A stretch of 64,000 nucleotides of DNA, taken from the NCBI RefSeq assembly GCF_003957255.1, contig NZ_QDIE01000003.1:1-64000 (forward strand), read 5' to 3'. This stretch comes from Actinotignum sanguinis. Lineage in GTDB: Bacteria > Actinomycetota > Actinomycetes > Actinomycetales > Actinomycetaceae. How positions within the stretch are numbered: the first letter of the stretch is position 1; the number at the start of each line of letters is the position of its first letter. The position numbers were made by a program, and so were the translations under genes. The notes under the pieces are model-generated. The model did not search any database and was not told the DNA's origin. It saw nothing but the letters and a program-made list of their open reading frames with translations. Positions 14,033 through 23,652 of the stretch are shown here, in pieces.

Positions 14033-14725
14033 ATGGCTCTCGAGGATGTGTATAGAAAAATCGGGTTTCTCGCTAATCCGGCGGGCGGCGGGGCTGGTGC
14101 GGAAAACGCAATCGCGGTAAGCGCGGTCCCGGCGGTGCCGGCCGCGGTGCTCTGGGATATGGACGGCACCCTGGTGGATTCGGAAGAGGAATGGGCCCGG
14201 GTATCGGGGAATGTGGTGCGTGCCCACGGCGGAACATGGACGGATGAAGATATCGTGGCTATCCGCGGGGCGGATACCATCGCGCACGGACGGCGCATGA
14301 TGGATGCGGTGCGCCGCGGCGGGGGAGAGGTGGACCCCTGGAAGATGTTTGCCGAGGTGCTGCGCGCCATGGCCGATCACATGGCAGATGCCCAGCTTAT
14401 TGACGGTGCGGGGGCGCTTCTCGATGCTTTTTCCGAGGCGGGTATCCCGCAGGCTCTTGTGACGGCCACCCCGGGCCGTCCCGTGGAGATCTTCCTCGCC
14501 GGTCCGGGCAGCCGGTTGGAAGCGGCGGTTACCGGGGACGATGATGTCCCCGGTAAACCGAATCCCGCTCCTTACCTCCTGGGTGCTGAGCGCCTGGGCG
14601 TTGCTATTGAGAACTGCCTCGCTTTCGAGGATTCCGGGCCTGGATTAGCCGCGGCCCGGAGCGCCGGCGCTTTCACCGTGGATGTGGGGGAGTTCCCCCT
14701 GGTTGAACTCGCGGCCTTACTTTAG
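14033..14725 (+). CDS. HAD-superfamily hydrolase (phosphoglycolate phosphatase/beta-PGM type)
   Basis: Predicted cytosolic small-molecule phosphatase or phosphomutase, 230 aa. HAD motif I is LWDMDGTLVDSE (about residues 40-51, with the nucleophile and acid Asp pair). Motif II is VTATPGRP, motif III GKPNPAPYLLGAERLG, and motif IV EDSGPGLAAARSAGA. The helical cap lies between motifs I and II, as in subfamily I. The first ~38 residues are Ala/Gly-rich and not part of the fold, so the true start could be further in. A -10-like CAGAGT six bases before the ATG fits a leaderless transcript. The substrate cannot be told. It sits between tuf and the dehydrogenase pair. Confidence 0.85.
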   Translation: MALEDVYRKIGFLANPAGGGAGAENAIAVSAVPAVPAAVLWDMDGTLVDSEEEWARVSGNVVRAHGGTWTDEDIVAIRGADTIAHGRRMMDAVRRGGGEVDPWKMFAEVLRAMADHMADAQLIDGAGALLDAFSEAGIPQALVTATPGRPVEIFLAGPGSRLEAAVTGDDDVPGKPNPAPYLLGAERLGVAIENCLAFEDSGPGLAAARSAGAFTVDVGEFPLVELAALL

Positions 14726-14795
14726 CTGGTGCGCCGACGAGTTCCTAGCCACATCTGGTGGCGCAGTCGAGGCCGGCAGCGCAGCTAGAGCGCCG

Positions 14796-15896
14796 CTAGA
14801 AGGACGTGATAACCACGCGGCCAATGCCGGCGTGGTGCTCGGCCATCGCCTGATAGGTCGCATCGATATCATCGAGGCTAATCTCGGTGGCAACAAGGTC
14901 ATCGAGGTGGAGGCGGCCCTGTTGGTAGAACTCTACGTACTGGGGAATATCCGTCTTGATATCGGTATTCCCCATGTACACCGCGTGGATATGGCGCCGG
15001 TGCACGAAGAATTCGTTGAGCGGATTGATCGTCCACTCCATCTCCGGCTTAAAGACCCCCGCCACGTACACGTCCCCACCCTGCCGGGTTGCCGCGATGG
15101 CCGTTTCCATCGTGGGCACGATGCCGAGCGCCTCGAAGGACTTATCGACCCCGCGCCCATCAGTAGCCGCGAAAATCTGCTCGATAGCGTTCGGATCACC
15201 CGCGTTGACGAAATGGGTCATCCCAAATTTCTTCCCAAATTCTTCCTTCTCCGGGTTGGTATCCACCCCGATAATCCGCCCGGCCCCGGCAATGCGGGCG
15301 CCGTTGACGATGCTCAGGCCCACCCCGCCCAAGCCCACCACGGCCACGGTGTCGCCGGGGCGCACCTGCGCGGTGTTAAGAGCGGCGCCCGCGCCGGTAA
15401 TAACCGCGCAGCCGATCACACAGGCCTGCGGGAACGGCATCTCGGGGTCAATTTTCGCCACCTGGTGTTCGTGTACGAGCGCTTGTTCAGCAAAGCCGGC
15501 GATACCGTAGGTCTGGAAAATCGGTTCGCCGTTGCGGCTCAGCCGCGGGGCTTCATCTGGGCCGCGCAGCGTTTCCTCCGGGAATTCGCATTCGTACATA
15601 CGCGATTCCCGGCAGGCCCGGCAGTGCCCGCAGTATTGGATAAGGGAGGCAACCACGTGGTCTCCGACCTTAATTTCCTTCACGTCCGGGCCGACGGCGG
15701 TTACAATACCGGCGGCTTCGTGCCCGAGCACCTGCGGGAAGGGGAACCCGAAATTGGTGGTGGAGAGCGTGAGATCCGAGCGGCACAGGCCGGAGGCCTT
15801 GACGTCGAAAAGGACCTCGCGGCCGATGGGTTCGGCAATCTCGATATCTTCGATGGTGAACCCGCCACCCACAGAATTTACTACTGCTGCTTTCAC
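14796..15896 (-). CDS. Zinc-dependent alcohol dehydrogenase (MDR family)
   Basis: Medium-chain alcohol dehydrogenase, 366 aa, predicted to oxidise an alcohol to an aldehyde with NAD+. Catalytic-zinc ligands are Cys in SGLCRSD (about 38) and His-Glu in LGHEAAG (about 60), with a further Cys in VIGCAV (about 164). The structural-zinc loop CGHCRACRESRMYEC has four Cys. The nucleotide fold GLGGVGLSIVNGA ends in an Asp (GVDTN), favouring NAD over NADP. Start GTG 15896 overlaps the stop of the upstream aldehyde dehydrogenase (TAGTG) and has AAAGGAG before it. The two therefore form an operon converting an alcohol to its carboxylate. The substrate is unknown. Confidence 0.9.
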   Translation of the reverse strand: MKAAVVNSVGGGFTIEDIEIAEPIGREVLFDVKASGLCRSDLTLSTTNFGFPFPQVLGHEAAGIVTAVGPDVKEIKVGDHVVASLIQYCGHCRACRESRMYECEFPEETLRGPDEAPRLSRNGEPIFQTYGIAGFAEQALVHEHQVAKIDPEMPFPQACVIGCAVITGAGAALNTAQVRPGDTVAVVGLGGVGLSIVNGARIAGAGRIIGVDTNPEKEEFGKKFGMTHFVNAGDPNAIEQIFAATDGRGVDKSFEALGIVPTMETAIAATRQGGDVYVAGVFKPEMEWTINPLNEFFVHRRHIHAVYMGNTDIKTDIPQYVEFYQQGRLHLDDLVATEISLDDIDATYQAMAEHHAGIGRVVITSF

Positions 15897-17323
15897 TATG
15901 ACTCCTTTCCTGAAAGCGAGGAGAGAAACTCCGCCGCGGAGATTCCCTCCGGGAGAAGAATCGACTGGATATTGGCGAATTCGCGTACCCCTTCGTAGCC
16001 CATCTCGCGCCCGAAGCCGGAGCGCTTGACGCCGCCGAATGGCATGCCGGCGGGAACAGCGGGAACCGGGGAGTTAATGGCAACGGTGCCGGTATCTACC
16101 CGAGCGGCAACGCGCGCAGCGTGCGCCACGTTCACCGAATGAACCGTTCCGCCCAGCCCGTAGCACGAATCGTTAGCCAGTCGGATTGCTTCTTCTTCCG
16201 AGGATACCCGGTAAACACTCCAGACCGGCCCGAAAATTTCCTCGTAGAAAATGGGATTATCCCGCCCAACGTTTTCCAGAAGCGTCGGCTGCACCCAGGT
16301 ATCTCCCTCGGGAACAATATGGCCCAGGGGAGTGGCGCTCGCCCCGCCCTCGATAGCCCGCCGGATCTGATCATTGACCGTGGCGGCTTGCTCGCGGGAG
16401 GACATGGGCGGCACGGTGGTATCTTCGGCAGCTGGATCCCCGGGTCGCAGCTGCGCGGTGCTCTCTTTGAGCCCGGCCACGAACCTGTCATAGAGAGCAT
16501 CGGGAACGATCATGCGCTTGGGGGAGGCGCAGACCTGCCCAGCGTTGAAGCAACGTCCCATAATCGCCAGCTGGATGGTGGCCTCAATATCGGCGTCGTC
16601 CAAAATAATAAAGGGATCAGAACCGCCCAGTTCCATAACGGATTTCTTCAGGTGCCGGGAAGCGAGCTGTGCGATTTTTGCCCCCGCGGCTTCCGAACCG
16701 GTGAGCGTGACAATCCGCACCCGATCATCGCTGATGAGCCGCTCCACTTGCGCGTGGGTGGCGTAGAGATTTTGCCATACCCCGCGGGGTAGTCCGGCAT
16801 CGTAGAGTACGTGAACGATAGCCGCGGCACATTGGGGCAAAATTGACGCGTGCTTGAGAATAACCGTATTGCCGCAGAGCATTGCGGGAGCGAAGCCGCG
16901 AATGGCCTGGTAGTAGGGGAAGTTCCACGGTTCAATTTCGACGACGACGCCCTCGGGGCGATAGGCAATATAGCCTTCAAAAGGCGCGGCGGTGGAGCTG
17001 ACCGGGCGCGGAGCTAAAATATTTTCCGCTTCATCAGCGAGCCAGCGCAGCATGGTCGGCACGGTGTTACCCGCTTCCCCGGTGGCCTCTCCGATGAGTT
17101 TGCCCATTTCCAGGGTCGCCAGCGCCCCCAGTTCGCTCGCGCGCTCTTCCGCGATATCGGCGGCCCGGCGCAGAATCGCGGCACGTTCGGCAAGAGAGGT
17201 GCGGCTCCACGTCTGGAAAGTTTCGTGGGCCAGCTCAAGCGCCTTATCCACTTCTTCATCGGTGGCATAGGGGAATTCGGCGAGCACTTCGCCGGTGTAG
17301 GGATTTGTTGATCGATAGGACAT
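15896..17323 (-). CDS. NAD(P)-dependent aldehyde dehydrogenase (succinate-semialdehyde dehydrogenase-like)
   Basis: Aldehyde dehydrogenase, 475 aa, close in form to GabD/succinate-semialdehyde dehydrogenases that begin RSTNPYTGE. It keeps the general base Glu in MELGGSDPF (about residue 230) and the catalytic Cys in AGQVCASPKR (about residue 265). EPWNFPYYQAIR and TLTGSEAAGAKIA form the cofactor pocket. Start ATG 17323 follows GAGGAGGTAG. It is the first gene of a two-gene minus-strand operon with the alcohol dehydrogenase and probably oxidises that enzyme's product. Repeated operator-like sequence lies 55-95 bp upstream. Confidence 0.9.
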   Translation of the reverse strand: MSYRSTNPYTGEVLAEFPYATDEEVDKALELAHETFQTWSRTSLAERAAILRRAADIAEERASELGALATLEMGKLIGEATGEAGNTVPTMLRWLADEAENILAPRPVSSTAAPFEGYIAYRPEGVVVEIEPWNFPYYQAIRGFAPAMLCGNTVILKHASILPQCAAAIVHVLYDAGLPRGVWQNLYATHAQVERLISDDRVRIVTLTGSEAAGAKIAQLASRHLKKSVMELGGSDPFIILDDADIEATIQLAIMGRCFNAGQVCASPKRMIVPDALYDRFVAGLKESTAQLRPGDPAAEDTTVPPMSSREQAATVNDQIRRAIEGGASATPLGHIVPEGDTWVQPTLLENVGRDNPIFYEEIFGPVWSVYRVSSEEEAIRLANDSCYGLGGTVHSVNVAHAARVAARVDTGTVAINSPVPAVPAGMPFGGVKRSGFGREMGYEGVREFANIQSILLPEGISAAEFLSSLSGKES

Positions 17324-17376
17324 CTTCGTCTACCTCCTCGGTATGGTGGATGATCACTCGCCCGCGACACCCGCGT

Positions 17377-17416
17377 CGCTAAGCGATGTAAATCACTTAA
17401 CGCCATGCTAAGTGGT
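17377..17416. promoter_or_regulatory. Operator-like repeats upstream of the alcohol/aldehyde dehydrogenase operon
   Basis: GCTAAGCGATG (17377-17387) recurs as GCTAAGTGGTG (17406-17416) in direct orientation, 29 bp apart. Overlapping the first copy is an imperfect palindrome AAGCGA-N6-TCACTT (17381-17398). This layout suggests a binding site for a dedicated regulator of the dehydrogenase genes. No regulator gene lies nearby and no family can be assigned. Confidence 0.3.
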
Positions 17417-17629
17417 GGCGCACCCCGGGGCAAGGGTGGGGGAAATGGTGCTATTGGCGGCCCGTGGGGCCGAGAGGTCGAGAGGCGTCGTCGTCGTACT
17501 ATGACGTGAAGCGCCTCACGACGCGCGTTTCTTGCGTGAGCTGCGGCCTTTCGGTAAAATTTTTACCCGTGCCGGCTGGCCTTCGGGCTCGCTGGAAATG
17601 AGAAACGGCGCACGTTCGCCGTGAAAGTC

Positions 17630-17659
17630 TTGAAAGTAAGCCGAAGCTTTTGGCATACT
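17630..17659 (+). promoter_or_regulatory. Candidate promoter of the S10-spc operon
   Basis: TTGAAA (17630-17635), 18-bp spacer, CATACT (17654-17659). It would start transcription near 17666 with a leader of about 165 nt before rpsJ. Confidence 0.5.
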
Positions 17660-17831
17660 TAACAAGTTGCTCGGATTACGAGCGAAGGAACTTAATCGGT
17701 TACCCAACGCCGATTATCGTATAAAGGGTTCTCCGTAACCTCACATAGGGCATGGCTACTAGATTTACCTCCGGTACGACACGCCCGAGTGCGGGTACCG
17801 GGCACCGAAGCTAAAGAGAGGTAGACGCGCC

Positions 17832-18140
17832 ATGGCGGGACAGAAGATCCGCATTCGGCTGAAGTCATATGACCACGAGGTCATTGATAGCGCGGCCAAG
17901 AAGCTCGTCGATGAAGTTGCGCGTACCGGCGCGACCGTGGTGGGACCCGTCCCGCTGCCGACGGAAAAAAACGTTTTTTGCGTTATCCGCTCGCCCCACA
18001 AGTACAAGGACTCCCGCGATCACTTTGAGATGCGCACACACAAGCGCCTTATTGACATCGTGGATCCCACCCTGAAGACGATTGACAGCCTGCGCCGTCT
18101 CGATCTTCCGGCTGACGTCAACGTGGAAATCAAGCTCTGA
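17832..18140 (+). CDS. rpsJ: 30S ribosomal protein S10 (uS10, NusE)
   Basis: Small-subunit head protein, also the NusE antitermination partner of NusB/NusG. It has 102 aa, full length, with the conserved [15 protein letters not shown] start and [15 protein letters not shown] end. ATG 17832 follows an AGAGAGG ribosome-binding site. First gene of the long S10-spc cluster; rplC starts 11 bp later. Confidence 0.98.
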   Translation: MAGQKIRIRLKSYDHEVIDSAAKKLVDEVARTGATVVGPVPLPTEKNVFCVIRSPHKYKDSRDHFEMRTHKRLIDIVDPTLKTIDSLRRLDLPADVNVEIKL

Positions 18141-18151
18141 GGTAATACGCA

Positions 18152-18817
18152 ATGAACTCCAAGCAAGCTGTTGCCAGCAAGCCCGTGAAGGCTTTGCTGG
18201 GCACGAAGCTGGGGATGACCCAGCTCTGGGATGAGGACGGGCGCCTCCTTCCCATTACTGTTGTGCGCGTGGGCACCAATGTGGTGACCCAGGTTCGCAC
18301 CCCCGAGGTCGACGGCTATTCCGCCGTGCAGCTCGCCTCGGGCGACGAAAAGACGAAGAACGTCACCAAGCCGCTCCAGGGCCACTTCGATAAGGCCGGT
18401 GTCACGCCGCGCAAGAAGCTGGCGGAAATCCGCACTCCCGATGCCAGCGAATACACGCTCGGGCAGGAACTGACCGCGGATATCTTCGAAGCGGGTCAGT
18501 CCGTTGACGTTATTGGTACCTCCCGCGGTAAGGGCTTCGCCGGTGTTATGAAGCGTCACGGCTTCGCCGGTGTTTCGGCCTCCCACGGTGCGCACCGCAA
18601 CCACCGCAAGCCCGGTTCCATCGGCGCCTGCGCCACCCCCTCGCGCGTCTTCAAGGGTCTGCGCATGGCTGGTCGCATGGGTCAGGACCGCGTGACGGTG
18701 CAGAATCTGTCCATCCACTCCGTTGACCTCGAGAACGGCCTGTTGCTCGTGGTTGGCGCCATCCCCGGTGCAAAGGGTGGCTCGGTTGTGGTCCGCACGT
18801 CCGTGAAGGGAGCCTAA
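18152..18817 (+). CDS. rplC: 50S ribosomal protein L3 (uL3)
   Basis: Early-assembly large-subunit protein whose central loop reaches the peptidyl transferase centre. 221 aa. [15 protein letters not shown] (about residue 125) and [16 protein letters not shown] (loop near residue 150) are conserved. The N-terminus has about 12 extra residues before the usual [12 protein letters not shown], so translation might begin later, but no better start with a ribosome-binding site is apparent. Two bases separate it from rplD. Confidence 0.98.
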   Translation: MNSKQAVASKPVKALLGTKLGMTQLWDEDGRLLPITVVRVGTNVVTQVRTPEVDGYSAVQLASGDEKTKNVTKPLQGHFDKAGVTPRKKLAEIRTPDASEYTLGQELTADIFEAGQSVDVIGTSRGKGFAGVMKRHGFAGVSASHGAHRNHRKPGSIGACATPSRVFKGLRMAGRMGQDRVTVQNLSIHSVDLENGLLLVVGAIPGAKGGSVVVRTSVKGA

Positions 18818-18819
18818 CA

Positions 18820-19467
18820 ATGGCAGACTTCAAGATTGACGTTCTCGATGAAACCGGCAAGGTGACCTCGCAGGCCACCCTCCCGGCTCAGCTCTTTGAT
18901 CTCGACTTCAATATGGCGCTGGTGCACCAGGTCGTCAACGCGCAGCAAGCTGCGGCTCGCCTGGGTACCCACGCCACGAAGACCCGCGGTCAGGTGTCCG
19001 GCGGCGGTAAGAAGCCGTGGCGCCAGAAGGGGACCGGCCGGGCCCGCCAGGGTTCGATCCGCGCTCCGCAGTGGGTCGGTGGCGGCGTCGTCCACGGCCC
19101 GCAGCCGCGTGACTACTCGCAGCGCACCCCCAAGAAGATGATTGCGGCCGCGCTGTTGCAGTCCCTCTCGGACCGGGCTCGCCACGAGCGTATTCACGCC
19201 GTGACGGCTTTTGTTGCTGGCGAGACCCCGTCCACCAAGGCTGCGCGTGCGCTCATCGAAAAGATGAACGAAGGGCGCAAGGCGCTCGTTGTGGTCCAGC
19301 GTGAAGATGATGCGTCGGTACTCTCCGTGCGCAATCTCCCGCAGATCCACGTCCTCTACGTTGATCAGCTCAATAGCTACGACGTTCTTGCTGCTGACGA
19401 CGTCATCTTCACGGAAGCCGCGCTCGGCGCGTTCGTGGAGAAGAACACCAAGAAGGATGAGAAGTAA
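18820..19467 (+). CDS. rplD: 50S ribosomal protein L4 (uL4)
   Basis: Exit-tunnel protein of the large subunit, 215 aa. The extended tunnel loop is present ([19 protein letters not shown] near residues 50-70), the region where macrolide-resistance changes occur; it looks wild type. In E. coli L4 also represses the S10 operon; no such leader structure was identified here. The stop overlaps the rplW start by one base. Confidence 0.98.
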   Translation: MADFKIDVLDETGKVTSQATLPAQLFDLDFNMALVHQVVNAQQAAARLGTHATKTRGQVSGGGKKPWRQKGTGRARQGSIRAPQWVGGGVVHGPQPRDYSQRTPKKMIAAALLQSLSDRARHERIHAVTAFVAGETPSTKAARALIEKMNEGRKALVVVQREDDASVLSVRNLPQIHVLYVDQLNSYDVLAADDVIFTEAALGAFVEKNTKKDEK

Positions 19468-19778
19468 TGACTGAGAACGGTAACTTCTGGAATAAGAACC
19501 CGCACGATGTCATCCTCGCCCCGGTGATGTCGGAGAAGAGCGCGCTGCTCGAAGAACAGGGTAAGTACACCTTCTTCGTGGATCCGCGTTCGAACAAGAC
19601 CGAAATCAAGCAGGCCGTCGAAGCGATTTTTGGCGTCAAGGTTGCCTCCGTCAACACGCAGAACCGCCAGGGCAAGACCCGGCGTACGCGCAACGGCATC
19701 GGGCGGCGCAAGAATACCAAGCGGGCCATCGTGACCTTGCGCGAGGGCTCCATCGACATCTACGGCGAAATCGTCTAA
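19467..19778 (+). CDS. rplW: 50S ribosomal protein L23 (uL23)
   Basis: Protein at the tunnel exit that docks trigger factor and SRP, 103 aa. The [15 protein letters not shown] start and the basic internal loop ([16 protein letters not shown]) are typical. It has a short N-terminal extension (about 10 residues) before the conserved part. ATG 19467 overlaps the rplD TAA. Confidence 0.97.
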   Translation: MTENGNFWNKNPHDVILAPVMSEKSALLEEQGKYTFFVDPRSNKTEIKQAVEAIFGVKVASVNTQNRQGKTRRTRNGIGRRKNTKRAIVTLREGSIDIYGEIV

Positions 19779-19811
19779 TAGGCGATTCGAGGAACTGAGG
19801 AATAAGAACTC

Positions 19812-20648
19812 ATGGGAATTCGTAAGTACAAGCCGACGACCCCGGGTCGTCGCGGTGCGAGCGTTGCCGACTTCGCCGAGATCACTCGTTCGACCCCGGA
19901 GAAGTCCCTCGTTCGCCCCCTGAAGAAGACCGGTGGACGCAACAACCAGGGACGCATCACCACCCGCCACAAGGGCGGTGGGCACAAGCGCCAGTACCGT
20001 CTCATCGACTTCCGTCGCTGGGATAAGGACGGCGTGCCGGCCAAGGTTGCGCACATCGAATACGATCCGAACCGCACCGCGCGTATCGCGCTGCTCCACT
20101 TCGCTGATGGCGAGAAGCGTTATATCGTTGCTCCTCGCGGCGTCAAGCAGGGCGATCTCATCGAAACTGGTCCGAATGCGGATATCAAGCCCGGCAACAA
20201 CCTGCCGCTGCGCAATATCCCCCTCGGTACCACGGTGCACAATGTGGAACTCAAGCCGCTCGGCGGAGCGAAGATCGCCCGCAGCGCCGGCGCTTCCGTG
20301 CAGTTGGTCGCCCGCGAAGGCAAGTACGCGCAGCTGCGTATGCCTTCCGGTGAAATCCGTAACGTGGACGTGCGTTGCCGCGCCACTGTCGGTGAAGTCG
20401 GAAATGCCGAGCAGGCGAATATCAACTGGGGCAAGGCCGGCCGTATGCGCTGGAAGGGCGTTCGCCCGACCGTCCGCGGTGTTGTCATGAACCCGGTGGA
20501 CCACCCGCACGGTGGTGGTGAAGGTAAGACGTCCGGTGGGCGCCATCCCGTTAGCCCGTGGGGCAAGAAGGAAGGCCGTACCCGCCGTCCGAACAAGGCC
20601 AGCGACAAGCTCATCGTGCGCCGTCGCAAGACCGGCAAGAAGCGCTGA
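19812..20648 (+). CDS. rplB: 50S ribosomal protein L2 (uL2)
   Basis: Highly conserved large-subunit protein needed for subunit association and peptidyl transfer, 278 aa. The functionally important histidine region is intact ([15 protein letters not shown] near residue 220). The RNA-binding core ([20 protein letters not shown], residues 37-56) is present. ATG 19812 follows GAGGAATAAG. Normal position between rplW and rpsS. Confidence 0.98.
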   Translation: MGIRKYKPTTPGRRGASVADFAEITRSTPEKSLVRPLKKTGGRNNQGRITTRHKGGGHKRQYRLIDFRRWDKDGVPAKVAHIEYDPNRTARIALLHFADGEKRYIVAPRGVKQGDLIETGPNADIKPGNNLPLRNIPLGTTVHNVELKPLGGAKIARSAGASVQLVAREGKYAQLRMPSGEIRNVDVRCRATVGEVGNAEQANINWGKAGRMRWKGVRPTVRGVVMNPVDHPHGGGEGKTSGGRHPVSPWGKKEGRTRRPNKASDKLIVRRRKTGKKR

Positions 20649-20662
20649 GGAAGGATTAGCTG

Positions 20663-20944
20663 ATGCCCCGCAGTTTGAAGAAGGGTCCGTTCGTCGACGA
20701 GCACCTCTACAAGAAGGTCGACGAGCAGAACGAGAAGAACACCAAGAACGTAATCAAGACCTGGTCGCGTCGGTCGGTTATCACCCCCGATTTCCTGGGT
20801 CACACCTTTGCAGTGCACGATGGACGCAAGCATGTGCCGGTATTCATTACCGAATCCATGGTTGGCCACAAGCTCGGGGAGTTCGCCCCGACCCGCACCT
20901 TCCGCGGGCACGACAAGGACGACCGAAAGGGCCGCCGGCGCTAA
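20663..20944 (+). CDS. rpsS: 30S ribosomal protein S19 (uS19)
   Basis: Head protein contacting tRNA and forming bridges to the large subunit, 93 aa. [15 protein letters not shown] start, [14 protein letters not shown] core and [22 protein letters not shown] tail are all standard. An AGGAAGG ribosome-binding site precedes ATG 20663. Between rplB and rplV. Confidence 0.98.
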   Translation: MPRSLKKGPFVDEHLYKKVDEQNEKNTKNVIKTWSRRSVITPDFLGHTFAVHDGRKHVPVFITESMVGHKLGEFAPTRTFRGHDKDDRKGRRR

Positions 20945-20978
20945 GCCGGGGCCTCGAGCGAGAGAGTAAGGCAGAACT

Positions 20979-21359
20979 ATGGAAGCAAAGGCGCAGGCGC
21001 GCTTCGTGCGCGTGTCGCCCATGAAGGCCCGTCGTGTCGTGGACACCATCCGCGGCCGGCGCGCCCTGGACGCTATTGACGTACTGCAGTTCGCACCGTT
21101 TGCAGCCGCCACTCCGGTTCGTAAGATCGTGGAGTCGGCTATTGCCAACGCGCGCTACGCCGCCGAGCAGGCGGGGGAGCGCTTCGATGAGTCTGAGCTC
21201 TTCATCGGCGAAATTTACGCCGACGAAGGCCCGACGATGAAGCGTATCCAGCCGCGTGCTCAGGGCCGGGCGAACCGCATCAACAAGCGGACGAGTCACA
21301 TCACCGTTATCGTTACCGACGAGAAGCCCAAGACCAAGAACCAGAGGAGGGCCCGCTAG
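20979..21359 (+). CDS. rplV: 50S ribosomal protein L22 (uL22)
   Basis: Tunnel-wall protein, 126 aa. Contains the conserved [17 protein letters not shown] region near residue 8 and the beta-hairpin that lines the tunnel ([18 protein letters not shown] near residue 85), where macrolide-resistance changes occur; it looks wild type. The TAG overlaps the GTG of rpsC. Confidence 0.98.
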   Translation: MEAKAQARFVRVSPMKARRVVDTIRGRRALDAIDVLQFAPFAAATPVRKIVESAIANARYAAEQAGERFDESELFIGEIYADEGPTMKRIQPRAQGRANRINKRTSHITVIVTDEKPKTKNQRRAR

Positions 21360-22192
21360 TGGGACAGAAAGTCAACCCTATTGGGTTCCGTCTCGGCATC
21401 ACGACCGACCACCGCTCCAAGTGGTTCGCTGATTCCACCAAGAAGGGGCAGCGCTACTCGGACTACGTCCTCGAAGATGTCAAAATCCGTGACATGATCG
21501 AAAAGACGCTCGAGCGCGCCGGTATTTCCAGCGTGCATATCGAGCGCCGCGCCGAGCGCGTGGTTGTGGATATCCACACCGCTCGTCCCGGTATCGTCAT
21601 CGGCCGGCGCGGTGCGGAAGCTGATCGCCTCCGCGCCGACCTCGAGAAGCTGACCGGCAAGGCCGTCCAGCTCAATATTCTCGAAGTGAAGAACCCGGAA
21701 GCTGACGCCCAGCTCGTAGCGCAGGGTATCGCGGAACAGCTCGCCTCGCGCGTGTCTTTCCGCCGCGCTATGCGCAAGGGTATCCAGTCCGCCGAGCGCG
21801 CCGGTGCCAAGGGCATCCGCGTGCAGTGCTCGGGCCGTCTGGGTGGCGCGGAAATGTCGCGTAGTGAGTTCTACCGTGAAGGGCGCGTGCCGCTGCACAC
21901 CCTGCGCGCGAATATCAACTACGGTTTCTACGAAGCGCGTACCACCTTCGGCCGCATTGGCGTGAAGGTGTGGATTTACCGCGGTGATCTTACCGACGCT
22001 GAGTACTACCGCAGCCTCGCGGAAGCACCGCGCGGTGGGCGCGGAGGCCGTTCGGATCGTCGCGGACGTCGCGGCACCGGTCGCGGTCGCGGTGGCCAGC
22101 GTGGGGAAGCCCGCAGCGAACAGGCTCAGAGCCCGGCAGCCGGAGCTGAAGCTCCGGTAGCCGCGCCGGAATCAACCGGAACGGAGGCATAA
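21359..22192 (+). CDS. rpsC: 30S ribosomal protein S3 (uS3), long C-terminal tail
   Basis: mRNA-entry protein of the small subunit, 277 aa. The KH domain has the GxxG loop ([10 protein letters not shown], about residue 82). The typical bacterial core ends near residue 220. Beyond it is an Arg/Gly-rich segment ([21 protein letters not shown]) and then an acidic/Ala-Pro tail ending STGTEA. Such tails are usual in actinobacterial S3 and probably disordered. Start GTG 21359 overlaps the rplV stop (TAGTG). Confidence 0.98.
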   Translation: MGQKVNPIGFRLGITTDHRSKWFADSTKKGQRYSDYVLEDVKIRDMIEKTLERAGISSVHIERRAERVVVDIHTARPGIVIGRRGAEADRLRADLEKLTGKAVQLNILEVKNPEADAQLVAQGIAEQLASRVSFRRAMRKGIQSAERAGAKGIRVQCSGRLGGAEMSRSEFYREGRVPLHTLRANINYGFYEARTTFGRIGVKVWIYRGDLTDAEYYRSLAEAPRGGRGGRSDRRGRRGTGRGRGGQRGEARSEQAQSPAAGAEAPVAAPESTGTEA

Positions 22193-22195
22193 CTC

Positions 22196-22612
22196 ATGCT
22201 GATTCCTCGTCGTACTAAATGGCGCAAGCAGCACCGTCCGCACCGTAAGGGTATGGCCAAGGGCGGAACGCAGCTGGCTTTCGGTGAATACGGCATCCAG
22301 GCGCTCGAGCCGGCCTACATCACCAACCGTCAAATTGAAGCAGCTCGTATCGCCATGACGCGTCACGTCAAGCGTGGCGGCAAGATCTGGATTAACATCT
22401 TCCCGGATCGCCCGCTCACGAAGAAGCCGCTCGGCGTGCGTATGGGTTCGGGTAAGGGCCCGGTGGAAACCTGGGTTGCCAATATCAAGCCCGGTCGTGT
22501 CATGTTCGAAATGGCCGGTGTTGACGAGGCTCTCGCCCGTGAGGCCATGAGCCGCGCACAGCACAAGCTGCCCATCAAGACCCGCTTTATCACCCGTGAG
22601 GAGGTTGAGTAA
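22196..22612 (+). CDS. rplP: 50S ribosomal protein L16 (uL16)
   Basis: Large-subunit protein positioning A-site tRNA, 138 aa, full length. [15 protein letters not shown] start and [15 protein letters not shown] (about residue 80) are diagnostic. Three bases after rpsC; the TAA overlaps the rpmC ATG. Confidence 0.98.
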   Translation: MLIPRRTKWRKQHRPHRKGMAKGGTQLAFGEYGIQALEPAYITNRQIEAARIAMTRHVKRGGKIWINIFPDRPLTKKPLGVRMGSGKGPVETWVANIKPGRVMFEMAGVDEALAREAMSRAQHKLPIKTRFITREEVE

Positions 22613-22839
22613 TGGCTAAGGGACTGACCACCGCGGAACTCGACGCGATGACCGACGCGGAGCTTCTCGAGAAGCTTGCCGAGTCGAAGAAGGAACTGTT
22701 CAACCTCCGCTTCTCGGCGGTGACTCACCGCCTGGAGGACAGTGGCCGCCTGCGGGAAGTTCGTCGCGAGATTGCTCGCATTTACACCATTAAGAGCGAG
22801 CGGGAGAAGAACATTCGAACCGCTCCGGCCGCTCAGTAA
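22612..22839 (+). CDS. rpmC: 50S ribosomal protein L29 (uL29)
   Basis: Small helical protein at the tunnel exit, 75 aa. [21 protein letters not shown] and the [17 protein letters not shown] helix are typical. Overlaps rplP by one base; rpsQ begins 11 bp later. Confidence 0.96.
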   Translation: MAKGLTTAELDAMTDAELLEKLAESKKELFNLRFSAVTHRLEDSGRLREVRREIARIYTIKSEREKNIRTAPAAQ

Positions 22840-22850
22840 GTGAGGATGAG

Positions 22851-23126
22851 ATGAGCGAGAACGCAACCACTGAAACACGTAATCACCGCAAGACGCTGCG
22901 CGGCTACGTGGTCTCCGACAAAATGGACAAGACCGTTGTCGTTGAAGTTGAAGATCGCGTTAAGCACCCGCTATACGGTAAAGTTATTACCCGCACCAAG
23001 CGAGTGAAGGCGCACGACGAAAATAACGAGGTTCGCGTAGGCGATTTGGTCTCCATTATGGAAACCCGCCCGCTGTCCGCGACCAAGCACTTCCGGGTCG
23101 TTACGATCATCGAGAAGGCGAAGTAG
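22851..23126 (+). CDS. rpsQ: 30S ribosomal protein S17 (uS17)
   Basis: OB-fold small-subunit assembly protein, 91 aa. [22 protein letters not shown] and the ending [12 protein letters not shown] are conserved. ATG 22851 is preceded by GTGAGGATGAG. A 157-bp gap without a gene follows before rplN, the widest gap in the cluster. Confidence 0.97.
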   Translation: MSENATTETRNHRKTLRGYVVSDKMDKTVVVEVEDRVKHPLYGKVITRTKRVKAHDENNEVRVGDLVSIMETRPLSATKHFRVVTIIEKAK

Positions 23127-23283
23127 TTAGGGCTTTCCTAGCTTTAGCGAATGTGACCGGCCTGAACGCAGGCGGCCCTCGCATGTGGGCCAAAGGCGTT
23201 TGGGCCGGCGCAGTTCGCGCAAACCCATTCGTTCGGCAAGGCTCGAATCCGAGAACCGGCACGACAATAGGAGATAGAAACAC

Positions 23284-23652
23284 ATGATCCAGCAGGAGAC
23301 GCGGCTTAGCGTCGCCGATAACACCGGTGCCAAGGAACTTTTGTGCATCCGGGTGCTCGGCGGCTCCGGCCGGCGCTACGCCGGAATTGGTGACACCATC
23401 GTCGCCACCGTCAAGGATGCTATTCCGGGCGGAAACGTAAAGAAGGGCGACGTCGTCAAGGCGGTCGTCGTCCGTGCAGTTAAGGAAACGCGCCGCAAGG
23501 ACGGGTCCTACATCAAGTTCGACGAAAACGCAGCCGTGCTGTTGAAGAACGACGGCGAACCCCGCGGCACCCGTATCTTCGGGCCCGTCGGGCGTGAGCT
23601 TCGCGATGCGAAGTTCATGCGCATCATTTCGCTGGCTCCGGAGGTGATCTAA
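23284..23652 (+). CDS. rplN: 50S ribosomal protein L14 (uL14)
   Basis: Large-subunit interface protein, 122 aa, exact family length. [22 protein letters not shown] start and [14 protein letters not shown] near the end are diagnostic. ATG 23284 follows AGGAGA. The TAA overlaps the rplX ATG (TAATG). Confidence 0.98.
   Translation: MIQQETRLSVADNTGAKELLCIRVLGGSGRRYAGIGDTIVATVKDAIPGGNVKKGDVVKAVVVRAVKETRRKDGSYIKFDENAAVLLKNDGEPRGTRIFGPVGRELRDAKFMRIISLAPEVI

Larger units (their letters stand above)
17324..17831. other. 508-bp divergent intergenic region (aldehyde dehydrogenase / rpsJ)
   Basis: No convincing gene is seen. It contains operator-like repeats near the dehydrogenase start (17377-17416), a copy of the dispersed motif GGCGTCGTCGTCGTAC (17484-17499), a perfect 15-bp palindrome GGTAAAATTTTTACC (17553-17567), the S10 promoter candidate (17630-17659), and a leader of about 165 nt ahead of rpsJ. 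Confidence 0.6.

Noticed and set aside
17516-17707. 63-codon minus-strand frame upstream of rpsJ
   Set aside because: It overlaps the promoter region, has no ribosome-binding site and no recognisable motifs.
23127-23283. tRNA-like segment (CTCGAATCCGAG) in the rpsQ-rplN gap
   Set aside because: Only a T-arm-like hairpin is present. No acceptor, D or anticodon arm can be built around it.
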